Shown here one piece after another: positions 34,746 through 46,459 of a DNA stretch of 64,000 bases; position 1 is the stretch's first letter, and each line of letters begins with the position of its first letter. Under the pieces are notes generated by a model, which had not been told where the DNA came from, did not search any database, and saw only the letters and a list, made by a program, of their open reading frames with translations. The DNA is from Syngnathus acus (Eukaryota; Chordata; Actinopteri; Syngnathiformes; Syngnathidae), in the NCBI RefSeq assembly GCF_901709675.1, contig NC_051101.1:14219416-14283415 (forward strand). Reading direction: 5' to 3'. The position numbers were made by a program, and so were the translations under genes.

Positions 34746-35925
34746 CTAAATGGTCATTGGATTTCAATATTTGGATTAGAGGGCGCAATTAAATGAGCTC
34801 CAGCTAGCATGCGGTAGCCTCAACGGGTTGTGGCATTCCAAGCCATTTCTCTTTGGTAGCGTATGAATGAGATCGGGTTGCAGGATCGGTGATTCTGGAT
34901 TGGCAGTATCTGATCCACAACTAGCGAGTAGTAGTCACAGACTTATCTAATAATTGATCACTGATCAGCAAGACTTAATCATGTATTTCACAGGACAAAT
35001 GTAAAGTGTCAAATACGTACAAACAATTGCACTCTTCCTTCAGCCAAACGCCCTCCCTTCTCAAAAGTATGTTTGTATTTCATGAGCTTGAAAGAATTCC
35101 TCTACAAGGAACTGGCGACCCTTCTAAATTCCACAACATGCGCTGATCTGCTCTTGAATGCTGTGTGGATAACATGGCTGAGGAAACACTCAAGTGGGCT
35201 CTTATATCCAAGGTGTTTTTGAAGGTCACCACTTGGTTGAGGCTTAAACGCGCTCATTCATTCGGGGAGGGGGGCGCCAAAACTTCAGTCGCCCGCTTAA
35301 GGAAATTCCAAGCGGACGGGCTGGCTGATGTTGCACGCCTGGCAGCTTGCCTCTCTATTACAATCAAAACGTCACTCCTTTTTTTTTTTTTCCAAGAGCC
35401 TGGCCAAGGACGATTGCGGCGAGCTTTAACTGGCAGCAGGTGTTGTTATTTCTCAGGGGAAAAATCATACGGCAATCGGCAGAGGACAGCGTTAACGAAG
35501 TCAAATGTAGAGATTTTGAATAAAGATAGTTCCGAAAATAAAGTTTCCGAAAAATAAAGACTAGCTCACTCTCAACCTCATTATTTGCTGCCTCGACGGG
35601 CTGCAGCGTGTGAATTCGTGAGATTGCGCCGCATTACTATCATATTTGTTTTCCAAACGAAGCACAATGCCAATCAGAGTACTCCTGCTCATGTTGCATC
35701 GTCACTGTCTTAAAGAATGTTTGTTTCAGTACTTCAGCCTCATCTAAAGTTTGATCTCAATATATTGCAGTACAAAGCAATAGAGACATTTTGTTTTTCC
35801 ATACTCAACGTACATACAAGTCAATCAACGGCCACAATAGCGTACATGATCACGAGGCAAATTTTTCCAGCCGGTTAGCATTTGCTCATAAACGTGATGA
35901 ATGAGCGATCAGAAAGACACGGTTC
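34746..35925. other. Unique non-coding DNA
   Basis: The part 35160-35470 is balanced, interrupted by a T13 run near 35378-35390. Elsewhere it is AT-rich spacer. The 130-codon frame at 35165-35557 runs through the T-tract and is not convincing. Confidence 0.4.
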
Positions 35926-36735
35926 CTATCGGTTCTCTCGGGATCCAATCACTCTCCGGCCGGCGCCGTGATTCAGCACCACGTGCTGTCAAATGAAACA
36001 AACCAGGAGATCAGCACCTGCTCACTGCATGCGGCGGCGGATATGTGTCAAGCCGCCACTCAGCTCTGCTCATCGCCACCGGCCTCACCATTCCCTGTCA
36101 GGCTCAAGGCGAGAAACTCATTTGGAGTTCAGTCTTCCCGAGCCGGAATGAAAGGACAGAGCTGGGTTATAACGCAGAGCTGGGTTCTGGTATGGGCGAA
36201 GGAGGGGAGCGTGTCGGCAAGATAAGGGACTAGCGAGGTGCATGTTTGCATACCTTATCGGACCATGCCAGGAGAGCATTTAGCCTCCTTTTTTTATCCG
36301 TGATAAAACAACCTCAACGACACACAATTTGCATGCGATGCAGGTTTGCCAGAGAGAAGAGTGCAAGAATGTTGAAAACAACTCAAGTGGATATGAAGTG
36401 GGGGAGAAAAAAAAAATCATTGCTATGTTACACTTATTGTAAAAGCTGTTTACTGGATTTAATGACTAGTCAACACATTGCGCCAGTTCACATTCTTTGG
36501 CGCATAAATGGGCACCTATATTATATTATATATGATAATTGAAGAAAATAAAATACATTGGCTGAGACATTCTTGGTCAGGCTTATCATCAAATGTCTCT
36601 TATAGGAAAATAGGAATAGAAAGTCTTTACGAAGCAGTAAAAGGGGAGAAAAAAAACAACACACACGGCACTGTATCTGTTTCCAGCGATTAGCTAAAAG
36701 CAACAAATTGAAGCGAGGCCTTATTTATGCTCTCC
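35926..36735. other. Regulatory-like block then AT-rich spacer
   Basis: The part 35930-36250 is balanced and repeat-poor, with an E-box CACGTG near 35980. From 36380 to 36700 it is AT-rich with a TATATTATATTATATA stretch. No gene recognised. Confidence 0.35.
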
Positions 36736-36925
36736 ACCTCCCTCGGTCTAATCTACAGGTGAGCGAGCGGGAGCTGCTGGACCGGACGTTTCGGCCAGAT
36801 AAGCGTATTCATTGATGTGGGACACTCTGGCGTCATTTCATTCCCACTCCTATTAAAGCGTATTGATCTCGGATCTCCGTCTGCTCTCAAAGTTCCCAAT
36901 AAGGCAGCAGACGCTCTAACTCCAA

Positions 36926-36927
<2 letters not shown>
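36736..36927. promoter_or_regulatory. Conserved-element-like block (inferred)
   Basis: Balanced sequence with TATTCATTGATGTG, TCATTTCATTCCC and CTATTAAAGCG words. It starts just after CTACAG|GTGAGC, a donor-like site at about 36760, which stands alone. Confidence 0.3.

Positions 36928-36960
<33 letters not shown>
36928..36960 (+). repeat. (CAGC)8 tetranucleotide repeat
   Basis: Eight exact CAGC units followed by a C-run. Confidence 0.97.
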
Positions 36961-37307
36961 CCCCCTTCCAAACTTCACGTGCTACTATTTGAGGTTTGGG
37001 GTAATTAAACTCCCCTCCGTGCTTATTAAATCAACGTTTGATCACCCCCGTGGCTGCAAATTGACGAGTGGGCAGCAAATTGATTGAACATGGAATAGCA
37101 GCGTAACAAAAATGCACCAAGGAATTCTATTTAAGCAACAAAACGTGTTGGCTGATTGGGAAAAAAAAAATGTTTGTGTACTCAACATAAACACTAGCTG
37201 TCATTTCAGAACACTCCCGGACGCTACAGCAAAAGTGTGTCTTGCGTGAAATTAAAACAATGGGGCCTTGCACAGTCGAACAACTATTAAATGGAGGGAG
37301 AGTGGCT
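36961..37307. other. Unique non-coding DNA
   Basis: The part 36980-37060 continues the regulatory-like texture; the rest is AT-rich. Confidence 0.45.
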
Positions 37308-37326
37308 GGGGGGGGGGGGGGGGGGG
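37308..37326 (+). repeat. G19 homopolymer
   Basis: Nineteen consecutive G residues, a rare length. It is prone to length error in sequencing and able to form a quadruplex. Confidence 0.97.
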
Positions 37327-38300
37327 TTAAGGTAATCACTGTACGAGAGCCGCTTTGTCACCGGGAGACAACAAAACCAACACGAGAGCAATATCCGAGC
37401 GACGGGATCTCCAACGTGGCGGAATAATCGAATATTCAGAGATGATTTCAAGGAAAAAGTAATCACAAAGTGAACCAACTTGCTGGCAATGATGGAGGAA
37501 AAACGATGAAATAAATGTAGAAATGTAAAGCTTTTATGCCATTGCCAAGAGTACTTAAGTACATCATTCAAATGAAAAATGAGTACCGTATGTACAACAA
37601 ATATTTTGCCAAGCAGGCGAAACAAAAGTATTTTAAAATCAACAAAAGCAGTATTTTTTTTAGGTGCTATTTGGTGTAAAGGGTTTGCGAATGACTATTC
37701 TAAACTCCACGGCCAACCTCCGATTTCTACGGCTTTGTGTCTACCGTCGCGTTACAAACCTCCAAAAAGTCTGCGTGCATGGATTCGCACAATTTGCTGC
37801 TTCCGTTTGATCTGCTTTTATATGTATATATATATATATATTTTTTTTTTTTATGGTTGCCGGTATTCCAACATTGCGAAAGCGTGCGCTTGTCTTGTCA
37901 TGCTACGGTTGAGCACCGCCATCTAAGGATTGTCTGTAATCGGATTCCGGCACGCAGGCACGCGCACAGCGCAGGCAGCCGAGGGGGGGAGAGAAGAAAG
38001 GCTGGCCAAATTTGATCCTGCTTTTCATTGCCTCTCAAAATTGAAAGCAAGTATCAAGATGCAATCAGGTGACATTTGAAGTTCATTTCTAACATGCTTT
38101 TGATGGGTCTTGAAAATGTATTTGCTTTGACTTCATGGCTAGGCTATCCGAGGTGAGGTGTCATCGGCACCTCATCAGACTAACCAAATTATGAGTGAAA
38201 TAATGACAAAGTAACTGTCAGGGTGGAATTACGGGTCAAATTTGTCAAGTGACACAGTGTCATTATTTGTGATGAACACTCTCGCACAGTCTAATAGGGA
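37327..38300. other. Spacer with a TA/T microsatellite
   Basis: (TA)8 followed by T12 lies at 37825-37852. At 37912-37925 a weak CTCF-like word is present on the minus strand. Nothing else recognised. Confidence 0.45.
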
Positions 38301-38326
38301 GCAAACACTTACCTGGCATCCGCCAT
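38301..38326 (-). other. Possible first coding exon end: ATGGCGGATGCCAG with donor
   Basis: On the minus strand ATGGCGGATGCCAG (38326-38313) is followed at once by GTAAGTG (38312-38306), an excellent 5' splice site. The ATG has G at +4. A full CRE lies 58 bp upstream on that strand (38384-38391), and the region to 38470 is CpG-containing. This would make a 14-nt coding part of a first exon of a gene running leftward. No second exon could be identified, so it is a candidate only. Confidence 0.2.
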
Positions 38327-38725
38327 TGATTGGCACGTCAATCTCTCATCAATCATCATAGTCGCTCGGCACGTTGATAATTATGACGTCAGTCGGGAGC
38401 GTTGATGAGTGGGAGCGAGGCGGAGGCTTGATGATGGCGGCCAGCCGGGTGTGACGGAAACCCGCTGATGTTTCTATTATCAGTCGCTCTGTTACCTGTT
38501 TGGACAGACAGATTAGATTCACCACTGCGTGTACAGAAAACAAGAATTGTCATTTCGATTTGAACACATATCGGACGAAGCAAAAAAGCTCTTTTTAATA
38601 AACGATCTGACAGAAATATATATTTCTGCTCTCACGTGGAATCTGAAACTTGTTGCCAGTTGGTAATTAGAACATGTGCAAAACTGTTTTGCTGCTTATC
38701 TGCATTGTGTTGTCTCCCTCCACAG
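38327..38725. other. Regulatory-like block then spacer
   Basis: Balanced, CpG-containing sequence to about 38540, then AT-rich spacer. A pyrimidine-rich stretch ending CTCCCTCCACAG closes it at 38725 and works as a possible splice acceptor. Confidence 0.35.
38384..38391. promoter_or_regulatory. Full palindromic CRE
   Basis: TGACGTCA within a repeat-poor, CpG-containing block (about 38300-38540) that also has ATTGATGAGAGATTG-type words. Same core as the sites at 26921 and 42090. Confidence 0.45.
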
Positions 38726-38889
38726 GCAAGCGTGAAATGAAATCCAAATCAACGAAGGACTTAGAATTAGTGATACCAATGGACTGCCATTTCTTTCTTT
38801 TCCGTAGTAATGGCAAAATTCCTCAAAGAATGTCTCTAAGTGCACTTCTGCGGCAAATATTAAAACGAAACGACGGGGTCCATTCAGAG
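38726..38889 (+). other. Possible isolated exon, 164 nt
   Basis: A good acceptor (TCTCCCTCCACAG, ending 38725) and a good donor (CAGAG|GTAAGT, after 38889) bound 164 nt. It is open in one frame and reads KREMKSKSTKDLELVIP and onward to KRNDGVHSE. The product is lysine- and serine-rich and unknown to me. Phases at the two ends differ. Chance pairs of splice sites are common, so confidence is low. Confidence 0.2.
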
Positions 38890-39445
38890 GTAAGTGGTTC
38901 CATAAGCGCAATTGATGACACCGAGGAGTCTCGTGAAGAGCGTTGACATCACCTTGAGGGTTCTATCTCCTTAATGATGCTCCCGTTTATTCTTTGCAGG
39001 GAATAGCAGCCCTGTTTTGTTTTCCTCTCCTTCGCTTCAAGGCAGCTAGCATTTGATGACGATGCTTTACATTTCCCATGAAGGAAATGGCAAATGCTAA
39101 AAAGTGACTGTTTATGCTAACGTTAGCCAAGCTAACAGGCTAGCCTGTTTATCTCCAAATTAGCCCCGTGGTCCGATAGAAGATTCTCGCTTACCGCGTA
39201 AAAGAAGATTTGTGCGTACGTCCTACAGTATCTTCTCTGGTGTAATTAGAAAACAGCTTAGCCAGGTACTGATAAGGGCCGGCTCATCTGTAATTATCAA
39301 GCGGACAAAGTGTGCTGCCCTCGCGCTCCAAAAGCAATTAGTTTGACCCACCTGAAGAGAAAAAAATAAAATAAAATTGATTTTCTTCTTTTCTTCTGTG
39401 AGCGTGTATTCGTCGGGGTTGCTGTTGCGTGCAGATAAACAGTAT
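38890..39445. other. Unique non-coding DNA
   Basis: TTAGC/GCTAA words cluster at 39045-39145 (CTAACGTTAGCCAAGCTAAC). The part 39160-39330 is balanced and repeat-poor. Confidence 0.4.
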
Positions 39446-39463
39446 TTGTTGTTGTTGTTGTTG
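39446..39463 (+). repeat. (TTG)6 microsatellite
   Basis: Six TTG units followed by a T-run. Confidence 0.95.
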
Positions 39464-39568
39464 TTTTTTTGTGGCAATTATTGCCTGAGGATGGTTCCGA
39501 ATGTGACTCGACTGTCAATGAGGAAGTGAGCAAGAGAGAGGGAGGAAGGGAGGATGCGGAATCAACTC

Positions 39569-39592
39569 GTGTGTGTGCGTGCGTGCGTGCGT
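39569..39592 (+). repeat. (GT)n(GTGC)n microsatellite
   Basis: GTGTGTGTGC followed by GTGC units; short compound repeat. Confidence 0.9.
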
Positions 39593-41619
39593 TCGCTGGC
39601 AGCCCCCGGGGAGCATCTGCCTCGGATACAAGCCGTGCATTTGTTATATTTTTATTATCATACAGTATCAGCTCATTGTTTGGGATTTTTGAGGGGTGGG
39701 TTCAGCGCTCGGTCTAAATGTCACCATCTGCAGCAGTTATTTCCGAGTGAGATTACTTGCGGGAAGAATAGTCAATGCTGACAGCTGCAGGCCAATTTGA
39801 TTCATTGACTCAAACATGAACTAAAATGATTGGCTAGTAAAAGTTTCATTTTGCTCTTCTCCTATTGCAGCTACTTATAAAAGCCGTTCGATTGATGTGA
39901 GTAAACAAAAGGGCATTTAAAATATGACGTTAACATCACACATTCTCTATAAAAGCATCATTATTGCCTTGACCTCTTTTTTGGAGACATCACAGCATGA
40001 GACAGTTGCCCTGGCTTACGTCACACGGTTATTTTTATTAAATGCGTAGCGTGTGTGATGCTTGCACGCGTACATTGGTGACCTTGTCAAGGTCATATGA
40101 GAAAGCCTTTGCCCGCAGACAGAGACGCTCGCATTTGCATGCATTAGCTTCAGCATGTGAGCACGGGCTGCCTTCTTTTTTTGTTTGTTTGCATAATGGA
40201 CTGACAATTGTATCGCCGTGCATTGACTTGCCAGTCTCTCAATTTTTCCTTTTTTATTTGCGTTGCGAGCAAAAACTTGACCGATGGGTGAGTTTTTTTG
40301 TTTTTCTAATCTTGGGTCGGACGAATGTGTGTGCTGAGAGGAAGGAGCGGATGATATTTATTCTGACCTCCTGAGTGTGCACTCTGGCAGAATTCTTCAG
40401 GATTCCAAATGTTTCTTATCACTCAAGTTAGCTGTAAAACTGTAAAAAAAAAAAAAAAGAAAAAAAAAGAAAAACTAAACAAATCGTGGTATTTGGGGGG
40501 TCTGGAACGGATTAACAGCATTTCCTTTTATTGCATCGGGGAAAGTTGATTTGAGATACAGATTGGGCATGGTTACAAAATGTATTAAACTTGTAAGTCA
40601 AGAGTCCCACTTTCTAGTAATTGCAATTAGTTGGCCTTTTCCGTTTCTTTGTATCTTTCCCCATTAATTGGACTTGCACAGGTCGTTCATCACCTCAAAC
40701 GGCCTGACCTGGATCGAATGATGCGCCGCTCTCAGCAGGCGCATGCAACTTTCTTTTCTGCTCTTTGTTCGCCAAAGTGGGCTGTGGTGTTTTGCTCCAT
40801 TCAGAGATACAAAGGTAGGTTACATGAATAAAAGCTCAAGGATAATGTTGAAATTGATCAAAAACTATTTTGAAATGAATGGATTTTTTGTTTTCTTTTT
40901 AAAAACAATCAAATGTGGTATGAAAGCTTGTTTCAAGCTGTTGATTAATACTCTCCATTGAGATTAACAGTAAAACCCAAAAAATAAAATAAATGTATTG
41001 AACAAAACATATAGCTTTAGCTTACAAGTCTGTTAGCATCACACTAACATAGGGTATGAAATTCCCCAGACAAGCTAACAAAATAAGCATTGACGTCGGG
41101 GTGTAAACATTTACATCATAAACCAGAAAAATGAGATAACAATACTCACAGGCATATGTATTCTTTTTCCTGCATCTTAGCCGTGGCAGTCTTCTTTGTG
41201 CCTTTTCATCAAGTCTGTGTATTATCTGAATACGTGCACCACACTGACCCCTGATGGTCCTCCGACATAAGTTCTTGTACTCTGAACAAAAAGAGGTATC
41301 GTGTCAAACTAATAAATCTGCAAAACTGAGAACTTTCAGCTATTAAAGCAACGGCAACACCATTTGGAGAGATTCAATTGTCGCAAAGTCCATTTAGTGG
41401 TATCTGTTCAAGAGGGCCTTTTAAGGAAGTACACCTCACATGCGAGTTGTCAGTTGAAGTGGGAGCCGGGAGAGCTCTTTACATGAAGAAGGAAAATTAC
41501 TTTTTTAAGTATAACCTTTTTACCCACCCAAGCCCATTCAGTGGAGCCAGGGGGCTTGTTTGTCTCCACCGTGGGGACAAGGGAGGGTTTGCATTACGCG
41601 ATGCTTTTCACTTGTTTTC

Positions 41620-41621
<2 letters not shown>
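39593..41621. other. AT-rich spacer with an A-rich tract
   Basis: A TATAAAAG word sits at 39876-39883 with no other promoter sign. A-rich tract interrupted by two Gs at 40444-40474. GTTAGC-type words lie at 41020-41090. No gene recognised. Confidence 0.45.

Positions 41622-41652
<31 letters not shown>
41622..41652 (+). repeat. (GA)n microsatellite followed by a G-run
   Basis: About fifteen GA units and then a G9 run at 41657-41665. Pure purine on the plus strand, so capable of triplex formation. Confidence 0.95.
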
Positions 41653-41658
<6 letters not shown>

Positions 41659-41665
41659 GGGGGGG

Positions 41666-42470
41666 AACGAGCGGCTTGTCAAAGTAGTGAATCGTTGCAG
41701 TGTCTTTTGGGACAAAGCTCGGCAGGGGTGGCTGCAGAGTGCACTTCATCACCCGGGGGGGGAGAATCACTTAGCGGGGGCTTTTCCAGATGCGATAAAG
41801 CCAAGAGGTTGCCAAGGAGGGACGTGGGGACTTTATGATACCAAAGCAGGCCACACATCTACTGATGTTTCAAATTTGGACTTATTTCTGGATTTATTTT
41901 TGAAATATCCAAGTGAGTTAGCTACTATCTCTTATTAGCAGCGCCTAAAGTTTTCACTGCAATACCCCTAACATAGCTCACACCACAAGATAACAATTTT
42001 CATTGTGTGTGTATTTTTATCTCTCTGCATATTTCAAGATGTCCTGTTTCTTCTAATTGCGGGCTCTTTTGAGGCTCAAAGTTCTCAAATGACGTCAGCG
42101 CAATGTCTGAGGCAGCTGAAAGAAGCGACGAAGCACTTTTTCCTTTCATTAAAACTCATTACGCTTCAGGAATAGAGGACAAATTCCGGGAAAAGCATTT
42201 AGCAATTAGACATCCGGAGCCCGTCACGCTTTGTAATGATGGCCAATGCGCATGATTAGGGTAAGAGGTTCAATAAATTACGCTAACATACTTTTCGAAT
42301 CGCAGAGGGAGCCGTCTAGCAGGACCCTAAAAGAGGCAGAATGCAACTATCGATTTCCCTTCTTGCCCTCCGTGGAAATTTATTTGGTGGCTGCTGAGCA
42401 GTGAGGCCCGCAGCCTCCCCGGCAGCCGCTGGGCCTTTTTCCTGACAAATTTGTCTGGAAAAGAAGGAAA
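41666..42470. other. Spacer and a regulatory-like block
   Basis: The part 42060-42440 is balanced, repeat-poor and includes the CRE at 42090. No gene recognised. Confidence 0.35.
42090..42097. promoter_or_regulatory. Full palindromic CRE
   Basis: TGACGTCA followed by GCGCAATG, which resembles a C/EBP half-site. It lies inside a repeat-poor block. Confidence 0.45.
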
Positions 42471-43637
42471 TTATGGATAAAACATGATCTGACGTTCATA
42501 TTTCATTATTCCAAGTTCAATTTTCAAATTAAGCCAGGGTTAGAAAGCTGTTGAAGTGGGGAAGGTCAGGTTTTGGTTCTAAAATGTCATTTTTGGAGGT
42601 TTTGAGTCATGGGGCTTTTTTCTACTGAAGTGAAATAATTAGCTAATAGCTAATAGAATATAGCTAATGGAGTAGACAGCTAGCTCAAAGTGCTAACTTT
42701 AAAAGTGCCACTTTGTTTACGTGCATGGCAGTACCTGAATAGCAGCTGTTGGCTTGAATGGACTTTTTCCAAACACGAAAGATTTGCCAGTCCCAGGAAC
42801 GCGCACCTTCAAATCGCTTCTGAAGGTTGGTTGGGCGACGCCGAAGCCGTCGTCTCGGTGGTCAAAAACGCCACCTTTCAAGCACCGTCTGCTAGCCTGG
42901 GAAAAAAAAAGTGTTGGCGCACTTTCAGAGGAAAGGGATTGCGCAGGACGTCTTCCAACCCACCGGCCCTGGCGGCTGCACACACCTTTTTGTCTCTTGA
43001 ACGGGTTTAGAGGCGCGCATCGCTTGTCAGGGATGCTGGAAGCGAGGACCCAAGGGGGGTGGGGGGGTGGTTTCCTCCTCTTTTGCAAACTTCTTGACCC
43101 TGCAAACAATATATAACATATGGACAGAATTGGTTTGCTAATATCGGAAAATCCCTATTCATTATGATTAGACTTTTTTTTATTCCTGAACATAATCATG
43201 TAACTAGCATGTGTGTTTCTTTCTGTCGCAAGCTATCAAGCAAGTCAAAAGGAGAAAAGTTACAAGCACCAAGACAAAGCTTAACAATTACATAACGTAC
43301 TTCATGAAAACTCTCCAAAACATATTCCTCAGTAGGAGGCACTGAGACGCGTCTTGACAATTAGATGGAAGACGAGACATTCAATCATCTCCTTGGCCTC
43401 CTATTCATCAAAGTGTCAGTAAGCTGCGTGAGCAGCATGAGCCGCCAAGCGCATACATCATGAGGACGTCACACACTCGCGTGAGCCAAACTACGTTTTT
43501 TTTTTTTTTTTAGGCTTTACCTGTATTCTCGGACAGTTGCACACCTGGGAACACCTGCAATGCAATGCAAAAAAAAAAATCAGCCTTTAAATAAAACAAG
43601 ACTCAGTTTTGATTGCTTGTTATTGAAATTGTTACTT
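42471..43637. other. Unique non-coding DNA
   Basis: TAGCTAA words cluster at 42640-42690. At 42750-43090 overlapping frames on both strands (106-130 codons) have no recognised family. A T16 run lies at 43496-43511. Confidence 0.4.
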
Positions 43638-43703
43638 TGAGCTGTCCCTAATGGTTTGACTTTTGCATGTTGAGCTGTCCCTAATGGTTTGACTTTTGCA
43701 TGT
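43638..43703 (+). repeat. Exact 33-bp tandem duplication
   Basis: Copies 43638-43670 and 43671-43703 are identical; the unit begins TGAGCTGTCCCTAATGG. Identity implies a recent event or an assembly duplication. Confidence 0.97.
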
Positions 43704-44957
43704 TGTCACCACTGTACAGTACTGGATCATTTTGATGATTTTTTGTTGGCTTTACCTCCACGTGCCCTCCTATGAGTGGATTGTGTGTGGGAAGATAGCA
43801 TTATTATGGGTGATTGTTTGCGGGGCTTTGTGGGAGTAATGCCTTCAGGCTGAATTTGAAGCTGCTGGTGGCAACAACGAGTAAGGGAAAAAAAAAAGAA
43901 ACGGCTCTGCTTTGGTTTGCCCGAGCCTGTGAGTGGCCAGAGAAGCACGAGAGAGAGGGAAGAGGGGAGCTAAACGCTGGCATGAAAAATCCATCACTTC
44001 ACGCTTTGCAAGGCGTGTCATGCAGAAATTGCTTGAGGTCAGGAAATTGTGGGTTGCATCTCCATCTTCTTCTCCTTTTCGGCTGCTTTTGCTCCTGCCT
44101 TCTTCGTCTTCTTCTTGCTCTTCAACGCTGATCAAATGTCAGCTTTTAGTGATGTGAGACCAAGGAAAATGATTTCAAAACTTTTTCACCATTAATGTAT
44201 CATACAACTCAAGTGAAAGAAAAAAATATATATACAAATTAAGAGGCAAAGTGGAATTCGACATTTCCAGCAGCTCTTCTGGAGCAAATCCGGAACTGAA
44301 TTACATTTGTGCATTTTCTGCCCTGCCAATATGACATAATGTCCTGTTTCCAAACAAAGTATCCGTTTCATCGATTACTGGAGAAAATAATCTCACGTAT
44401 CCTCCACGAGGGAAGAATCACAACAGCAATTCTTGGCTTTCGACACTTCACCGCCAAAGACGAGGCGGATTCGGCACCGCTGAGCTGCCTTGATTGCATC
44501 GGCGGAGAGGCGATGAAATCCAATCAGCGCAGTCAGTGAAGGGAGAGAGAGGAGTGGAGACGTCGGCCGTTTGTGCAAAGAATCGACGGCCTCGCAAAGA
44601 GACCATCGGGAGAGGGCCGTGATTGGGGGCAGGAAGTAGATGGCGAAAGGTCACCTGACCAATCCCGAACCGTTATTCGCCTGGGCGTCAGTGTCCGATC
44701 TTATTAGGGGCGGAAAGTTGGATTGAACAAACGCGCTGGTCCTTCTATTCCACCAGGTAGCACGTTGGGTGGATCGAATGAGATCTATTACAAGAGCTGT
44801 GTCAAAATAGGAAGTAAAAAAAAAAAGAACGGAAAACTCCAATGCCCAGATCATTTCAATTGTAGCTCTGCAAGCGGTGACCCTGTTTGAATGCAGATGC
44901 TGACAAAGGAGCCGTTCAATTTGCTGCAGATTGAGCTGTTACAGTCTACTTGCGGCA
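43704..44957. other. Unique non-coding DNA
   Basis: The part 44400-44720 is balanced with CpG and a few homeodomain-like words. A14-type tracts occur near 44815-44826. Several overlapping frames at 43814-44157 are low in complexity (TCTTC-rich DNA at 44070-44125). No gene recognised. Confidence 0.4.
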
Positions 44958-45040
44958 GGGCAGGGCAGGGAAGGGAAGGGAAGGGCAGGGCAGGGCAGGG
45001 CTGGGCAGGGCTGGACAGGGCTGGGCAGAGCAGGGCAGGG
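44958..45040 (+). repeat. GGGCA/GGGAA/GGGCT pentanucleotide array, quadruplex-prone
   Basis: Fifteen GGG tracts mostly two bases apart, with unit variants GGGCA, GGGAA, GGGCT and a few decayed units. The spacing fits the canonical G3N1-7 quadruplex rule several times over on the plus strand. Overlapping Gly/Arg/Ala-rich frames are a by-product. Confidence 0.95.
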
Positions 45041-46459
45041 CTGCAATCGGTTCCAAATAAACCAAAGTGCCACCTACGGACCTGGAGTGGAACAGCCATT
45101 TGGCCGCATACGCAATGTTTTAGAGTCTGTTGGTTCATTTGCGCCGCAGCCCGATGAGTCACCGGGCACGGCTGCCATGTTCTGGGAAGCCGTTTGCATG
45201 GCCGCGCGGCTTTAACTCAGCGCTCGGCTCCACAAACACAATGGCCGGATGGCAGAACACCGCAGGGGCAGAAATAATGACCCTCTTGCCATGCTCCCCG
45301 CCCGCCAATGAACACTTTTCAAAATTAATGTTTATGATCGAATATTCATGTCCAAACAGAGGATTTAATCCACATTACTGGCGCAGGGGGGAGACCAAAA
45401 AAATGGAAGCTGTAATTGTGGCCGTTAAGCCGAGGCTGCTCGTTTTGTGCCTCACAAGTCACATTCACAGCGTGCTCTCGCCATGCTGACACCAACGCCT
45501 GGGCCTCCTAACATTGTTAAAATGTGAGAATATTATGTTTGGAAGCATACGCCGATCTGTTCTTCTTTTTTTTTTTTACCAGTGCTGTTGCCAAGCCTGC
45601 CCACTTGCTTCATTGTATACTGTAGAAGAGGGAAAAAAGCATGCAAAATTGCCGCGATTGTCTTTTTTGCAATCTTGTATCGAGCAAATGCGCAGTGACA
45701 AGACTCCTGATGGAATTCGATTAGACATTCAATTTGGCACCTGCGGACTAGACGTCACACGTCGATATTGGCGTCTGGAGACGTTTTTCTCGACGCGCCC
45801 GCCACCTGTGACGATGACCGGACAAGCTCACCTTGTCTTTTTTACCTCGGCGAGAGGTCGATGGGAAAAACAGCGTGTGGATCTTTGCAGTACAAGGTGG
45901 GGGGGCTCCACAACTATTTGTCTGCGTGATTGTGTGACAGTCTTCGTAATGACTCGTGCTGCACTTCTTTTCCTTTACACACCGCCTGGTGGAACATCTC
46001 AAAGGCGGTGAAGAGAGCAAAATCAATAATCTATTCTATTTAGTGGGCTGCGGTGTCGCAGTGGATGAAGTGCGAGCAGGTGGCGCTGCAGCGATGCTTC
46101 GGAACAACCGAGGGGCTCGAATTTCAAGGCCCAGTTACGGCAAGTTTTGGGCAACCCAATTTGAACCCAAATCGGTTTGTTTTTAACGCAGCATTTTTAC
46201 CGGTGTGGCCAACTTCTTGTTCATTTGTGGGCATGAGATTTTTTTGGTCTTGCTAGCATAGACATGCCCGCCAAATTTTGTATCAATTAGTGCCACCAAC
46301 CTTCAATAAATCTTCAAAATGCTCGTCACGTACTTACGCGATGCAAAGAATCTTCCCCCTTTCGCATCGGCCATGTGTCCAGGACGGCTTGTTCTGATCG
46401 GGCCACATCTGAACACAGAAGAATAGATTTATCGTCACGTGTCAGATGGTACAGCACAA
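45041..46459. other. Regulatory-like block then mixed spacer
   Basis: The part 45120-45330 is balanced, with an ACAATGGCC SOX-like word and CpGs. The 165-codon frame at 45514-46011 crosses a T11 run and lacks any family match. The part 46046-46135 has weak tRNA-like resemblance (see rejected list). Confidence 0.4.

Noticed and set aside
35966-35992. REST/NRSF-like half-site TTCAGCACC
   Set aside because: The second half-site is missing; the word continues into an E-box instead.
36755-36815. Donor-like CTACAG|GTGAGC, or acceptor before an Arg/Glu-rich frame
   Set aside because: Can be read as either splice type, the frame closes within about 20 codons and no partner site was found.
46046-46135. 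tRNA- or SINE-like stretch (GCGGTGTCGCAGTGG, later GGGGCTCGAATTTC)
   Set aside because: A-box- and B-box-like words are present but spacing and flanks fit no tRNA cloverleaf or SINE I can name; too weak.
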